Shown here: positions 42,171 through 56,000 of the stretch, piece by piece
Layout: every line of letters begins with the position of its first letter
Numbering within the stretch: position 1 is the first letter of the stretch
Assembly (NCBI GenBank): GCA_027886175.1
Contig: JAJNNQ010000018.1
Location: forward strand, 16,969,001 to 17,033,000
Source: Phylloscopus collybita
Taxonomy: Eukaryota > Chordata > Aves > Passeriformes > Phylloscopidae
Direction of reading: 5' to 3'
DNA: 64,000 bases
Program-made: the position numbers and the translations under genes
Notes under the pieces: model-generated
Seen by the model: only the letters and a program-made list of their open reading frames with translations
Told to the model about the DNA's origin: nothing
Database searches by the model: none

Positions 42171-43206
42171 ATTTTTAATCATATTTTTATATTAAATATA
42201 AATTACATTTAATATTATAAAATTATTTTTAATTTTTTTTCTGCATCCCTCCTCAGAAACTCAGAGACATTTCTTAACCCTGCAGATAATTTTAGATCTC
42301 TGATCTGCCAGAGGCCCTGGCAGAGGAAGGGCTCTGCCGTTTGGTAGCCTGTTATACCTGAAGAACCCTTTCCTGTGTTTGGAATGAGAAGTTATTTTTG
42401 ATACTGTTTCTGGCGTTAGCCATGGGTATTCCTCGAGTATTTCCAAGTTTTGTAAATGTTCTTGTGTCTTCTCCCTGTTTTGGTTTGTTTTATTTTTTCC
42501 TTTTTTTTTTTTTTTTTTCCTCCTATGCTTATATCACTCTGCTTTCCAGCAGGCTGGAAATGGAGAACACATCTTGGAGTTCCCTGCACAGGATTTCCTT
42601 TTTCCAGACTCACTGTGTCTGGCTGTCCTCAGAGCACTGTTGCCCATTGCAGTGAGCAGAAGGGATCTCTGGTTGGGGGCTGCTCTGACCATGCAGTGCC
42701 ACTGGTGTCCCTACAGCTGCATGGCAGAGCAGTGCATCAGGTGAGTTACACACCAGTTTAGAGCCTGAGCTGCTAACAGCTTTTGTTTCCAGCTTCAGTG
42801 GTGTAATTTGTATTTATCTGTGTTTTAAAGAGTTGTGTGTTTCAGTTTGAGTGAGGCAATTTAATACATATCCCACAGTGCAGCTTTCAGCCCTGTGGGA
42901 ACAGGGGTAGTGGTGTGAGCTAGCAGGAGGTCAGCTTTCTCATCTGCTACACCCTTCCTGAATGACCTTGGGCAAGCCCTTCAGTCTGTTTATGCCTCAG
43001 TCTGTCCGGCTGTGTAGACAAGACAGGAAGGCACTGCCCCCCCTGCCAGGCCTTGCTCTTTCACAGTGAGAGAAGATGCTTCCTTGTGCAGAGATCACCT
43101 TCTGTGATCCCTGTGTTTGGATGTAATGGTCTGACCCCTGTGAGCTGTAGAAACAACTTGCTGTAAATGATACAATAACAACACTAACACTCTGTATACT
43201 TTTCAG

Positions 43207-43649
43207 TACGCCTGCATGAGGCAACATCTGTGGGTATTTAGATCAGCTGGAAGCAGCTGGACTTGGCCTCTGCACCAGCTGCTGCAGTCCCAGCGCAGCT
43301 CTCTGCTGGGCAGGGTGTGTGCCGGGGGGACGGCTGGGAACACCGCTCCGGGTACTTTGCCATCTCTGTACTCAGTGCCTGCTTTTGTCACTCTCATCTC
43401 TCTCACTTATGAATGAGTGGGTGAGGGAGGAGAGGGCTGGGCTGGGCTGACTCCTTCACAGATGAACCATAAGGAGCACAGGAGCTGGAACACAATCTCC
43501 TCCTTCTTTCCTGCCCTGTATCACGGACAGCCTTGCTCACAGCTGGGAGGAGGACAGCCTCACCAGCAGCCTGAGGGGAGCGAGGAGAAGGGAAGTTTTG
43601 TGCTCTTCGCATTGCAGGCAAAACCTCTTTGCATAAACTCTGCTAACAG
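43207..43649 (+). ncRNA. Exon-like block, possible GPR68 5' noncoding exon
   Basis: The block follows tgtatacttttcag (acceptor) and ends AACAG/gtgagt, a near-perfect donor. It is clearly richer in G/C than its surroundings. No long conserved frame is present: the + strand frame 43417-43653 would continue across the splice into the next block and stop within a few codons. A noncoding exon of GPR68 or of an independent transcript is the likeliest reading. Chance splice sites remain possible. Confidence 0.35.
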
Positions 43650-44277
43650 GTGAGTTTCATTTTTATCTATTCATTCTTGAAAGCAAGTTGATTTTCCATC
43701 ATGGAGCAGGTCTCACCCCGGTGAGGTGGTAAGACAGTTTTCTAGCTGAGTTGTTAAAGTAGAACAACAAGGTGCTCCAAGGACTCAACCAAAGCAATGT
43801 GTTCAAAAAAATTCACAAATTCAGACTTAATTTCCTTGGCAAACTTCCTACTAGCAAGAACTTGGAAAAAAGATTTTTCCCAAAAATACTTGCTTGAGTT
43901 CCAGTTAGGCACAAGGAGAGCTGAATGTTCAAGTAGTATTGATGAAAGGAAATTGATAAACTCAGAAACTATTTGTCGTTTGCAGCAAGGAATCAGAGCA
44001 GTAGCCTGTGCATAAGTTCCTGGGGTCATTTTCAGAGAATTTAGTAGTAGTGTATAAATTGAATAGATACAAGGTATTTTGAAGGACTAGTAAGTGACTT
44101 AAATACTTTTTTCTGAGAACACAAGTCAAAAGTTACATCTAAACATGAAACTGCTAAACCACATACCTTGACGTGTGGGTGCTGTGTGTACATCTATACA
44201 GTTTTGTCTTTGTGTCTCAAATGTATGTCATGACTATATTTTCCAAACATTAAGCCACTTTTCTTGCTGCTGTTCAG

Positions 44278-44335
44278 AATCTGGCTTGGAAAACTTGAAA
44301 TGTGAGAGTTTGTTTAGAGAAATGAAATCCAACAG
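44278..44335 (+). ncRNA. Exon-like block, second candidate noncoding exon
   Basis: This 58-nt block is preceded by a strong polypyrimidine tract and acceptor (cttttcttgctgctgttcag) and followed by AACAG/gtgaga. It lies 628 bp after the donor of the previous candidate exon. Both splice signals are better than random, and together with the preceding block they make a two-exon unit pointing towards GPR68. Confidence 0.35.
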
Positions 44336-47300
44336 GTGAGAAACTAATATTTTTTCAATAGAATAAAAACCTTTTATTCATTATTGTAGCTTGTCCTTAT
44401 TATGAGAACATTTTTCCTGTTCTTGTCAGTGTTTGTAAAGAAATAAGTAAAGCAATTTACTGAGTCAGTTTCTTCTTTCCTGTGTTGCATGGGGAGGGAA
44501 GCTGGGAAATAGAGAATTTAGAAAAATATAACAGCTTGTCCTGTCCTCTTCTGTTCAAAACACATGCAGATATTTATTAATAAAAATATAAGGAAGCTTA
44601 ACAGTAAAGTAAGTAAAAATGGCTACACATTAAGATGTGACAGTGTGAGCATTATGGGACTTTCTGAGCAGTCTGTTAGTCAGTACCCACTGTGACTTTT
44701 TCCACATTAGCACCCTGTATTCACACTGGTCCCAGAGTGTCTAACCACTTCTTCTTTCAAGTTTTCTGTAATCAAGAAGTCAGTAAAAGATAGCCAATCC
44801 TGTGTATTTAGCACCCACGCTTTCATTTCTTATTTGAGGAAACAAAAATTTCTACTCTCCTCACCCCTGTCCTTCCTGCCTCCCCATCTTACCCCTGCTG
44901 TGTTGTTGTTCCCCCGTATCAGGCTGCTCCTGCACATGCACTTGTAAAGTCTTTCTGTTACACGAGCAAAGAGGTGGAAGAGCACTCGGTGCTGCACAGC
45001 TGTAGGTAAGATGGTAACACAGAAAGTACATCCCCAATGTTTTAAAAGTCTTTACAAGGTCTAGGAAGAATACTGTAAGAGAACATTGGGTTTATAGGAT
45101 CAGACAAGTATGTTGTTCTGTGACAGCAGAGGTGAAAATGTCTACATCACAGCATTGTGATTTGAATATCATAGTTTTAAATGAAGAAAGATTTGGTGGT
45201 TCCAGTATCTCATAAAAAAAACTTGTGTCACTTGACACCTTCAGTGAGAGGTATTTTTGGTGGACAAAAATTAACTCCTTTTGTTCTGGATCTGAGGACT
45301 GTAAGCAATCTTACAGTAGCAGGAAAAGAGAGAAGTGGAATATGGGGAGAGGGAAGAGAATGGAGGAAAGTGAGTCTCTGCAGAGCTAGGTGTACACAGG
45401 TGTCATTGTACCAGATGTCATTGATTAGGGTGAGCCTGAGGCTGCTTGTGAGGTCAGACAGACAGGAAGCTACTTACCCCTGGCTGAGCACAGTTGCACA
45501 GGGACAGGTGTTCCAAGGTGGGGACATCAATGTAATTTTCCTCACCTAACCAGCCTTGTGGATGGTGTCACGCAGATTACCCAGCTGATGCTTTAAATGT
45601 GAGTTTTCTTGGCATCCCAGTGAATAGTGCATGGAGAAGAAAATTGCTTCCCTTCCAATTTTTCTAGTCCTGACCTAAGGGTGCATTGCTGATGCCCTGG
45701 GTCTTCACTTCTGATGGCTGCATTGTGTCAGTGTGGTGGTAACTAAAGAAAGTCACGTCCACTCATGAGTAAATTTACACAACTTGGTAATTATTTTTAA
45801 GGGAAGAACTGTGGAAAGAGAACTCCAGACATGGCAGCATTGTGAGCCTCATTACCTTATAATTAGCTGATTGTCTCCTCTAATACGTTTGTTTTTCCTA
45901 TAAAGCTTATTCTGAGTGGCTTTTATTGCTTGTTATGAATTATTCTGCCAGCTGAAGCATTTGCAGAGGGCTGACCCTGACAGCTGGTGACAATTGTTTG
46001 TGAAAAGACACAGAACAGTTTTAATGTTTAGAAGAAACTGACCAATAATTTTAACTAAAAGTATTAGTAAGCAACAGCAGCTAAGAAAAACATTGCAGTT
46101 TATTCTCTAAGGGATAGATCACTGTAACACTTTTTCCTCTGCTAGAAACACCATTATGAATTCTCTTCATGGGGTAGGAAAAAAAGAGCTTTTTAGGCAC
46201 TTCATCTGGAGGCTGTAGCTAATTTGACTGAAAAAGAGTAGATAATAGGTTTAAAACCCTGTTAGAGGGAGAGTGAGAAACAGGCTCACCTGAAAGTAGA
46301 TGCTCTGTTCCTCTCCATGGAGCCCTCTTCCAGAAATTGTTTCTGTGGCAACAAACTTCATTCCAGCTGGGTTGTCTTGGAGTTCGATCTGGGATCGCTT
46401 AGGCTCAGATCTGTCACCATGCCAGAATCAAACAGAAATGCAAAACTAATCTGACCTACATGTAACAGAGAGGGCACTCTGCTGCTGTTCCTGCTCTCCA
46501 CGGGAGCTGTCCTGACATTCTCCACTTAGAAATTGTTACAGACAGCTACTGCCTGGACTTTCGTTTCTGAACATTGTTGCTTTCAGCAAGGTTTCAAGCT
46601 TCCTTTCTCTTAATGTTGTATCCTATGGGCCAGCAGTAAAGACACAAAGCTTTGAAGAGAGGTTGAGTTACCAACAGAGGGAGATAAATAACGAATGAAT
46701 TACAAAAGCAAATGTAATTGAACTATCCAAATTCAGTCACTTTAATGACACCTGAATAAAATGCTAAAAATATCAGTAGGGAAGAATGGAAATATTTCAG
46801 AGATCTCTTGGTTTGGCTTTCTTTTAACTCAATATTTTAGTAACCATTAGAATGTTGTCATTTTATATCTGGAAACATTTCATCTTCCTTCTTTCAAGGA
46901 AGGAGAGTTTTTACTCTGTGATGGATAATGATTTAGTGTCTACTCATATCTAATTAGAAGGTGTATCTCTTTTATGCCCCATGTTTAAGAACTGTTCAGA
47001 CACAGTTTTTAACATAGCAATTGTCTTTAAACTTACATGAGGCTTAAACTAAAGTCCCCGAGTCTATCATGTCAGAACATTATTATTTGGAATTTGAACT
47101 TATGTCCAAATTTCAGAGCTGGTTTTACACCTCTGTCCCAAAGCAGGACCTGGATTTCTGAACAGCTCTGAATTTGGAATTTCACATCTCCAGATTTTCC
47201 ATCTCTTCAAGAGAACTCCTCAGTAACAAACATTTGATTCTCTCACTTTTCTCTAGTCAGAAGCATGTTTGGAAGTGTGAATGGTTTACAACAAGGTTGT

Positions 47301-50194
47301 TGCTTTTGCTGTGAATTGCTTCTTTGATACTATTAAAGAAGGGGGGTTTTGCCTTTCTGTGAGGTCATGCCTCTCCAATTATTTCTCTCAGTTTTTGTGT
47401 TGAACCTCTTTTATCCAGAAATGGAAAATCAGGAAACAGAAATGTAAGCAAACCTGCAGATATAGATGCCAGCACTTTAAATAAAGTGATTAATCCACTG
47501 GGAACTAGGTTGTTGCAGTCCTGTACCCTCAAGTGAAAATAAAAGAGGACTGACGTTTTCAATAGTCATCTAGGGAGCAAGAACAGCAGCAAGGGAAAGA
47601 GCACAGAGGAAAACCTTCTGCAAGGCACACTGCTTCTCGTGAGAACACTGAGAAATAACAATGGAAGAACATGTCTTACAAGTGAATATTGACTCAGTTC
47701 TACAGGAATCTTGGTTAATCTCCAGAAGGGAAACTAAAAAAAAAAAAGGAAGATCTATAATTAAAGATAGCAATAAGGGATAGTTTAGTAGATATTTCTA
47801 CCAACTAGATGGGGACTATTTGAAGACATGCACAAATACATATGCATAATGTACCCCACACACCACCCCTCCAATTCTGTATCCAAGGAAGAAATACAGA
47901 AATACAGAACAAGAGCCAAAAAAGACTAAATAGAGCCTAAAAGGAAATGAGCATAGCTAAACAGAAGTGCGTGGAAGGGCGGATGGTGTGCTAGACTAGA
48001 AAGAATTGGATCTAGAACAGAAACATATCTGAAGTGCACAATAGTGATCAGTGTAAGCTGGAAACACAAACACAATACAAAGACACAAAAGAATTATTTT
48101 AGTTATTTAGATGGCAACAGTGCACACAGTGTTAGCTGCTTCAGTTGAACAGGCTCCTATCCCATGATGAATTTATTCTCTTCTATTAAGATAAATCCAA
48201 ACACAGGAAAAATAATTAAGTCAAAGAAAAGTAAGGAGTGGAAAGGAAAATTCTTCAAATATTGTAAGCAGCTTTGCACTTTACCATGTCTCAAAACCTG
48301 CAATACAAAATGAATCATGTACTGAATCATACATGCAAAAAATGGCACTTTAAAAAGAGATTACTTTATTGAATGTATCATTATTTGCTGATGCAAGAAA
48401 TAATGAAAATGCTAGCATTCTCCTTAAACAGGAGATCTGCCCAATCTCTTTAGGCGTGCCAGAGTTTCAACCACATTTCAGTTAGACCTAGCGAGCAAAA
48501 TTTTTCTATCAGACAGCCTTTGCTGGTTGTCAAGTGTTATTAGTCAAGCATTGATTATGGATGGATGTCCCAAGCTTGTCAGCAGCACTGCGCCATAAGT
48601 GCTGTCCATTGAATTATCAGTAAATGAGGAGAAAAATTTGTATAGATGGGTGTTTGGTTGCTTTCCAAATGACTTCTAATGAATGAGATAGTTCTGTTTG
48701 GAGGGTATGATGTGCTGATTCTTGGGTTCAAAATGGCATTACAAAAGATGCAAGCAGAAAGATAATTTGGTGCCTGCTTGGTTCTCTAACTTGTCAGTTT
48801 TTGAACAAGTTTTCCCTTGAGTGAAGCTGGGAAAGCTTGACAGAAGGGACTGCCTTGCATGTTGCTGGCATTCTGTTCCCTTTCTGCACGAGCATGTGGG
48901 TACAGAGGGCAAGTTGTTCTCAATACACTCATTGGCTCCAGGGCCATGAGCATCTGGCTGAAGGCAGAGGCTGGCAGCCAGTGCTTTGCTCATCTTGGTG
49001 TGTGCTGACCAGAACGGGGTTCACTGGCCAGGGCAGGGTGCTGGCAGTGTGCTATGGCCCATGGTATGTAAATGACTGGCCCATGCTCAGGCAGCAGAGA
49101 AATCTGCTGGGTGATTCCCATGGCTTTGGGTAGCCAGTCTGTGAAACAGGGGCTGTGTGGCAGTCCTGAGGCTAAAGGGACACACTGGCAATCTGAGAAA
49201 GGCAAAAATCGTTGAAATGCAATACAGATATGAATTAAACCTGAACTCACTCACTTCAATGCAAGATACATGGCCTGATGTAGCACTGTGCTGTTGTCAG
49301 AGCAGGGTGCAGCATAAAAAGAGGCAATAGTACAGAGTTTAGGAAAATGAATCAGAAGGATGATTTTCCCCAAGGCTGTAGATGATAAAATGAATCAGAA
49401 CTCATTCAGAAGGGTGAAGTTCCTATTTCTCAATCCTAGGTTACAACACAGTTGTTCCAGTCCTTGTTCCTTACTAATATTGTATGTTGATCGTGGCTTA
49501 TATGGCTTCTAATAAGCAAGCCCTGTGTAATCTTGGCTTTTCTTGCATTGTCCTGTTCAGTTGGTATCAGTGTACAAGTTTGGAATTATAAGCAGTTCTG
49601 TTGTCTATGACTGGTTACTTGCCTGCTGCTTCTTCAATAGAGACAGGATGGTTATTTGGTTTCTGTGTCAAAGAGGATTGTGGGGGAGAGGGACATTGAC
49701 TTGGTTGAGGTTTTAGTTCGGGGGAAAGGAAGATCTGGAGTTTTTTCTCTGAGTAATAGAGTGATTTAAGATGTCTGCAGGAAGTGGTGTGGTGTGTTTT
49801 TCTCCACCCACTGTTCTGTACTCAAGCAAGTCATACACGAAGCTTCAACATGTGCCCTGTGGGTAGGAACTAGTCACAGTAACTCAGCAGTAAAATACTT
49901 GGAGGGTCATGTCGTCCACTTGCTTGATCTTTAACAGCAGGAAGGGGGGGGCAAATGAGGGTAATTTTTGAAAACTTTGAGGCAGCTATAGCATGACTAA
50001 TTCCAGCTGTGATTCACCTCCCTGATACTACTTGGACTGCTTGCCTGAAATTACACATTGAATGAACTTCTTATTACCATAAATAGGGATTTTCCAAAGT
50101 ACTTTTTTTCAGCACTTTCTTGTTCTCAACCAGTTGTTCAGACCTCACATGAGGTAAAAAAGCCCTAATCCTAAATAGAGAATAAGTAATAGTG

Positions 50195-51660
50195 TGAGAT
50201 AGAATGAGTAGTCTGAGGAAGCAGGCAGATATATTTGCCAAGCTACTGTCCATGGTATTTGAGGAGTCGTGGCAGTCAGAAGTCCCAGGTGGCTGGAAAA
50301 ACAGAAACATTGTACCCATCTTTAAAAAGGATAGAAAGGTGGACCCTGGGTACTACCCACCTGTTAGCATCACCTCTGTGCCTGGGGAAGATCATGGAAC
50401 AGGTGTTCCTAGATGCTCTGCTAAGCATCTAATCACAGGGAGGTGATTTGGGACATCCAGCAGAGCTTCACCAAGGGCAAGTCCTGCCTCATCAGCCTAT
50501 GGCCTTCTGTGGTGGAGCGACTGATCAGTGGGTAAGGGAAGGGTCACAGATGCCATTTATCTGGATTTCTGTAGAGCTTTTTACATGGCCCCCCACAACA
50601 TCCTTCTCTCTAAACTGGAGAGAGATGGGTTTGATGAATGGGCTGTCAGATGGATAAAAATGGCTGGACAGTCTGATCCAGGGGGTCATGGTCAAAGGCT
50701 CAGAGTCCCGATGGACCTCAGTGACAAGGGGTGTTCCTCAGGGATCCATACTGGGACCACTGTTACTTAGCAGTGTTACATGACAGATGAAGGAATCGAG
50801 TGCAGTCTCAGCAGATTTATAGATGACACCACAGAGAGGAAGGACACACCGAAAGGGTGGGATGCCATCCAGAGAGACCCAGACAAGCTCAAGAAGTGAG
50901 TGCATGGGAGTCTCATGAGGTTTAACAAGACCAGGTGCTGCACCTGGGTTGGGGCAATCCCTGGTATCAACACAGGCTGGAGGATAAACAGATTGGAGCT
51001 CTGCTGGGAAGGATCTGGGGGTGCTGGTGGATGAGAGGCTGGACAGGAACACTTGCAGCCCAGAGAGCATGTTCTGGGCTGCATCCAAAGCAGCATGATC
51101 AGCAGGGTGAGGGAGGGGATTCTACCCCTCCACTTCCCTCTGGTGAGACCCCACCTGGAGTGCTGCATCCAGCTCTGGAGTCCTCAGCAGAGAAGGACAA
51201 GGGCCTGTTGGAGTGAGTCCAGAGGAGTGTCTCTGTAATGATCAGAGGGATGGGGCACCTCTCCTGTGAGTAAAGGCTGACAGAATTGGGATTTTCCAGC
51301 CTGGAGAAGAGGGGGCTCCAGGGTGACCTAGTTGCTGTCTTGCAGTATCTGGAGGGAGCCTAAAAGAAGGATAGTGAGAGACATTTTACAAGGGCATGTG
51401 GTGATAGGACAGGGGGGAATGGCTTCAAACAAAAAGATTGAGATTAGGCATTAGAAGAAAATTCTTCACTGTGAGGGTGTTGAGGCACTGGCACAGGTTG
51501 CCCAGAGAAGCTGTGGATGCCCCATCCCTAAAAGTGTTCAAAGCCAAGCTGGATGGGGCTTTGAGCAACCTGGTCTAGGGGAAGGTGTTCCTGCCTGTGG
51601 TTGGAACAAGATGATTTTTAAGGTCCCTTCCACCCCAAACCATTCTATGATTCTATGATA
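50195..51660 (+). mobile_element. CR1 LINE, 3' part with reverse-transcriptase remnants
   Basis: This 1.46-kb copy contains broken frames with CR1 reverse-transcriptase signatures. Translated fragments include Pro-Ile-Phe-Lys-Lys-Asp, Ile-Tyr-Leu-Asp-Phe-Cys-Arg-Ala-Phe, and Asn-Ile-Leu-Leu-Ser-Lys-Leu-Glu-Arg-Asp-Gly. The copy ends in the typical CR1 3' UTR at ccaaaccattctatgattct (about 51637-51656). Reading frames shift several times and have stops, so it is dead. The 5' end is truncated. Confidence 0.9.
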
Positions 51661-52610
51661 TTGGACTAACTGTGCTAATTATCCTACCTGCCTCCCTCAC
51701 CCTTCATCTCAAATTGTACTTTATATGTGCAGGCATCAACAAAGAAGTCCAAAGTCATAAAAACCTCAAATGGAAAAAGTATAGAAACAGAGCATGGAAT
51801 TCCCAGAGTATCAAAAGATGGAGCAAATGGAATGATTTACTCAAGACAGTAAAAAATTGCATGTCCGTGTTAGGAAAAATTTGGCATTGGTGACTAATTA
51901 GTCTTTTGTTTATATGGATTCTGAAAAAAATGTTGCTGACTTCCTTCTTTGACAACAGGTTTATAAGACAAGTCATCTGACAATGACAAAAGTGAAGTTA
52001 TTTGTAATTTACAGTTCCCTTCAACTGAAACAGATATGCAGAATAATAAGTATTGTACTCAGAGGTTCACATTGGAAAAATCCACTTGCAAGTTACAAAC
52101 CCTGAATGGATTGTGCACAGATGTAAATTAGTTTAGAAGCTCAATTTGACTCCTCTTTTTCACAAAACAAAGTGTTACGTGTTATATGTGTTACCCCAAT
52201 TCATCATAATTTCTGAAACATTACCAGCAATATTTCACAAATTGCTGTAACTGAATCCCCTGGCATGCAGGTAGTTTTTAAAAATATCTGTTAGCCTTTG
52301 CTGATCTATTCTCCTCTATGCCCCCATCCTATTGTTAAAAATAATTTTGTTAGATGCTGGTTAACAATTCCGGCTCTAAAGACTGGAATAAAAAACAACA
52401 GCAAATATTTCAACTCTCTTTATATAAATATAAAAATACTTATGTACCATATAAACATATGTTATATAAATTATGTATTATGAAAATAAATACATATATT
52501 TGTGGTTGTGCCTTATATGTACTTGTCTTTCTTTTCCTTTATTTATCTTGTGTTAATAGAAATATCTTTCATTGCTTTTAATGGCTCTTTCTACTTGGTA
52601 CCCTTCTAGA

Positions 52611-53070
52611 ATCAGAATGTTGTGGTTTGGAAGGGGCCTTTAAAGGCCATCTAGTCCAACTCTCCTACAATGAGCAGGGACATCTTCAACTAGATCAGGT
52701 TGCTCAGACCCCATCAAACCTGACCCTGAATATTTCCTCTCTGGGCAACCTTGGCTAGTATTTTATCACCTTCATCATAAAAATATTCATCCTTGCGTGT
52801 AGTCTGACTCTACTTTCTTGTAATTTAAAATCATTTCCCCTTGTCCTGTTGCTACAAGTCCTGTTAAAAAGTCTGTCTCCATGTTTCTTATAAGTCCCCT
52901 TTAGGTACTGAATGGCTGCAACAAGGTCTTCCCAGAGCCTTCTCTTCTCCAGGCTGAACTACGCCAACTTTCTCATCCTTTCCTCACAGGAGAGGTTCTC
53001 CACCCCTCTTGTCATTTCTGTGACCTTACTCTGGACCTGCTCCAACAGGCCCATCTTTTACATCATAATT
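52611..53070 (-). mobile_element. CR1 LINE 3' fragment, reverse orientation
   Basis: Read on the - strand this is CR1. The + strand shows the complement of its 3' UTR, with ggaaggggcctttaaaggcc, tagtccaactctcctacaat, ttgctcagaccccatc and ccttctcttctccaggctga in the canonical order. It lacks the final tail repeats and has a short internal deletion near 52735. It lies 1 kb from the + strand CR1 copy. Confidence 0.85.
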
Positions 53071-56000
53071 CTTCCAAATAAACCCAAATATCATTGTGCC
53101 ATTTCTTCATACTCAGTGGTGTACCCAAATTTCTACTTTCTTCTATTTTTTTCCCCTCAAACTTACTCTAAGGGTATTATCCCTTTCCTGCCCATTTTAT
53201 GTTGTTTGACCAGTCCCTAGTCTCTTCTGCTGCTTGTCACTTCCCTGCCGCCTTCTTACCTGACCTTGTGCTTCCAGGCTTTGTGAAACAGGATCAAACA
53301 ATCTGACAAACCTGAAAGTGTTGAAGGAAGCTTAGCACGTGAATTCAAGGGCTGGTGTTTGTGTAGATAATGACCTGAACCAAATCCTAAACTGAAACTA
53401 CCCTGGGTTTCTGATTCCAAGATATGCAGGACAGTTCAAGTCCTACAATGACAGCCAAGTGACTTGGGCCTGTCTGCACTGTATGACAAGTGCAAGGACA
53501 GATTAAATAGCAAAAGACCATGCAGGCACACAAGCATGCTACACTCCCTGTTAATGGAAGTGGGTGCTTTGTGGATGAGACAAGCTGAATGCACAACGGT
53601 TGCAAATTCCAGCAAGGAAGTCCTTTGGTGCAGTCCCATTTGTCTCTGCCAAAATAATATGTAGGCCTAATTGCAGACAGATTTCTTACAATGAAAATTG
53701 TAGCAGTGTTCACTGAAACTGGAAGGACCCACCTGGGCTCCATGCTGCTGCTTGGTCCAAGGTGAAGAGGCTGTTACTGCCAGTGGCTCTGGCTGATTCT
53801 TGTGCCATATCCAGCAGGCAGCACTTAACACATGAGCTGCCCCATGGTTCATGGCGCAGGGGCAAGTCATGTGTTTGTCAACAGCTAAGGCACAAAGGAG
53901 TTGAGAAAGGAAAGAACTGTTGTTGAACTCTCCAGTGAGTAATGAAGTTGGCTTGTTTAAACCATGAAGAAGTGGTGCTTTCTGAAGCTTTGGGATCCTT
54001 GGCTTTATTTTTAATCTGGGAAAAAGAGAATCATTTGGAGCTCATGTAGATGGAAAGAGTCTTTTAATTTATTGCCAAGACTTAGGCTTAGAAGGGTATC
54101 GTCTAAAAGATGTGGGCATATAGGAGAGAGAAATATTGCTTGGAACTGAGTGCAGACTCATGATACTGAAGGTGTTACATAAACCATGATTTAAAAAAAA
54201 GTCACACAGCTGCACTATATCCACACTAAAGCTGTCTAGAAGAAATGCCTGTGTATTCCTTTTCATAACTGCTTTCAGCTTTATGATTGTCTGCACCCCA
54301 GATGTTTTTCATAGAGCAACTTTTAAAATTTTTGTCCTCCCTCTATCCAGATGTGCCCAATAAGTAATGAGGGAGCTATTTGTCTTTTCTCTTCTGTACC
54401 CTGCATCACCTTTCCTTCATTTTCCACTTTTTCAGACAGCTTGTAAAGTACTGTGTCATAGGTTCATAATAACAGAGTGGGCTCTTCCACACCCTTTTGT
54501 TTAAATCTGCCAGTGCAGTCCTTTGATACCAGGTTTGTTGAAAAAACCCTACAGTTTCACTCCCTGGCTGGTGCAGAGCTATATTTAGTGTAGCTGGGGA
54601 AAAGTTGATCTGCCTCTGTATTTCCACGTGGCTGCTGAGTCTGTCCTTAGCCAGGCATGAGTGGTCAAAGGGTACAAAGGCGGCCCAGAGCCCACACACT
54701 GAGGAGGCTGAAACAAGGGAGGGATTTCCTGGCTCACTGTTGCCACTGACCAGAACAGCAGTATAATGCAGCTATTGTACAAGAATCTGGCTCTTTCTTT
54801 TTCATCCCCATCTTTGAAACTGGGGAGTGTTTGTTAGCACAAAGCAAAGAGGTTTGTTACAGCCAGCCTTCTCTTCCTGCCCCTTCAAACAGCCCGCTCC
54901 AGCATTTCCTCCAGGAGGAGGACATGTTGCTAGAATCATAAGTGTAGTTATATTAGCATAATATTGTATCAATAAGACTTTTGCTACCTCCTTCACATTC
55001 TGCATTCTGGCAAGACTTTTAAACTAAGCAGAAATTATTTTACTTATTACAGAGAATTATATTCACTGTACATAAACATAATTTGATAACAACATTTTGA
55101 GTTCTTAGAGAAAAAGAAACACTTTCAAAAAACACTGCAGCTGTAGAGTACATCTGTTTTTCCTCGTACTGTGATCCATAATGACTCACTGAGTAACACT
55201 GAATGAAACTCAGTGCTAGACATATAAAGACAGTTCTGAATTTTCAAAACTGTCAAGAGCTTTGAATTACTATTTGGCCTTATCAACAGGAGCTGGACAC
55301 TGGCTGGGCAGCTGTGCTGGTAGATACAATGATAGGTCTCAGATTTGAGGCATCTTAGAGAGTAACTAAGGTGTGCCAATCATCCAATACAGGCAAACCC
55401 TTACATGTAAAAGTCATCAAATCATTACACAGAAATGCTATGAAATACAAACTCAGGCCTGGAGCTCTGGATTATAAAGGTGGGTTGGGGCAAGAAGGTT
55501 ATCAAGCCTGCCTCAGCAAAGATTCTGTGCACTGCCCTTGTCTGCAGATGGAAGAAATATATGATGGTTATTGAAGCCTTGGAGAAACTGGATAGTGTTA
55601 CAGGGGAGCTAATGGCCCCTAGGTATCAGTGCTTGGGGAAATTTGTACATAACTTTAGTAAATAATTTCTGCTGTACATGTCAGCCCTGCTACCATCCTC
55701 ATGTTTATTCCAGGGGAAGGTTATGGCAGTCTCCTGGAGCAAACTTCAAACTCAAGTCACTTACCTGTGACTGGGTCCTTTAGCAGCATTTCTCCTGCTG
55801 AGTTCCATATATAAGTTGTAACTATTGTGACACCCACAGTGGAGAGTGTGAACCTCTTAAACCCCAAAGGAGCTGCTTGAGACTGAGAGGTGGAGGAGAG
55901 CAGAGTGCTAGACTTGAGCAGTCTTTCACACAAGTTGAGTTGGACAGTGGAGTTTTGAGGGAGATGAACTTACTCTGGCCTGTTGTTTCATGACTGAGAG

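Noticed and set aside
45181..45549. 122-codon + strand open frame in the intergenic region
   Set aside because: No motif, no splice or promoter context, and A/T-rich surroundings. Compatible with chance.
50204..51238. Several open frames around 50.2-51.2 kb as possible genes
   Set aside because: They are fragments of the CR1 reverse transcriptase, out of frame with each other and followed by the CR1 3' tail.
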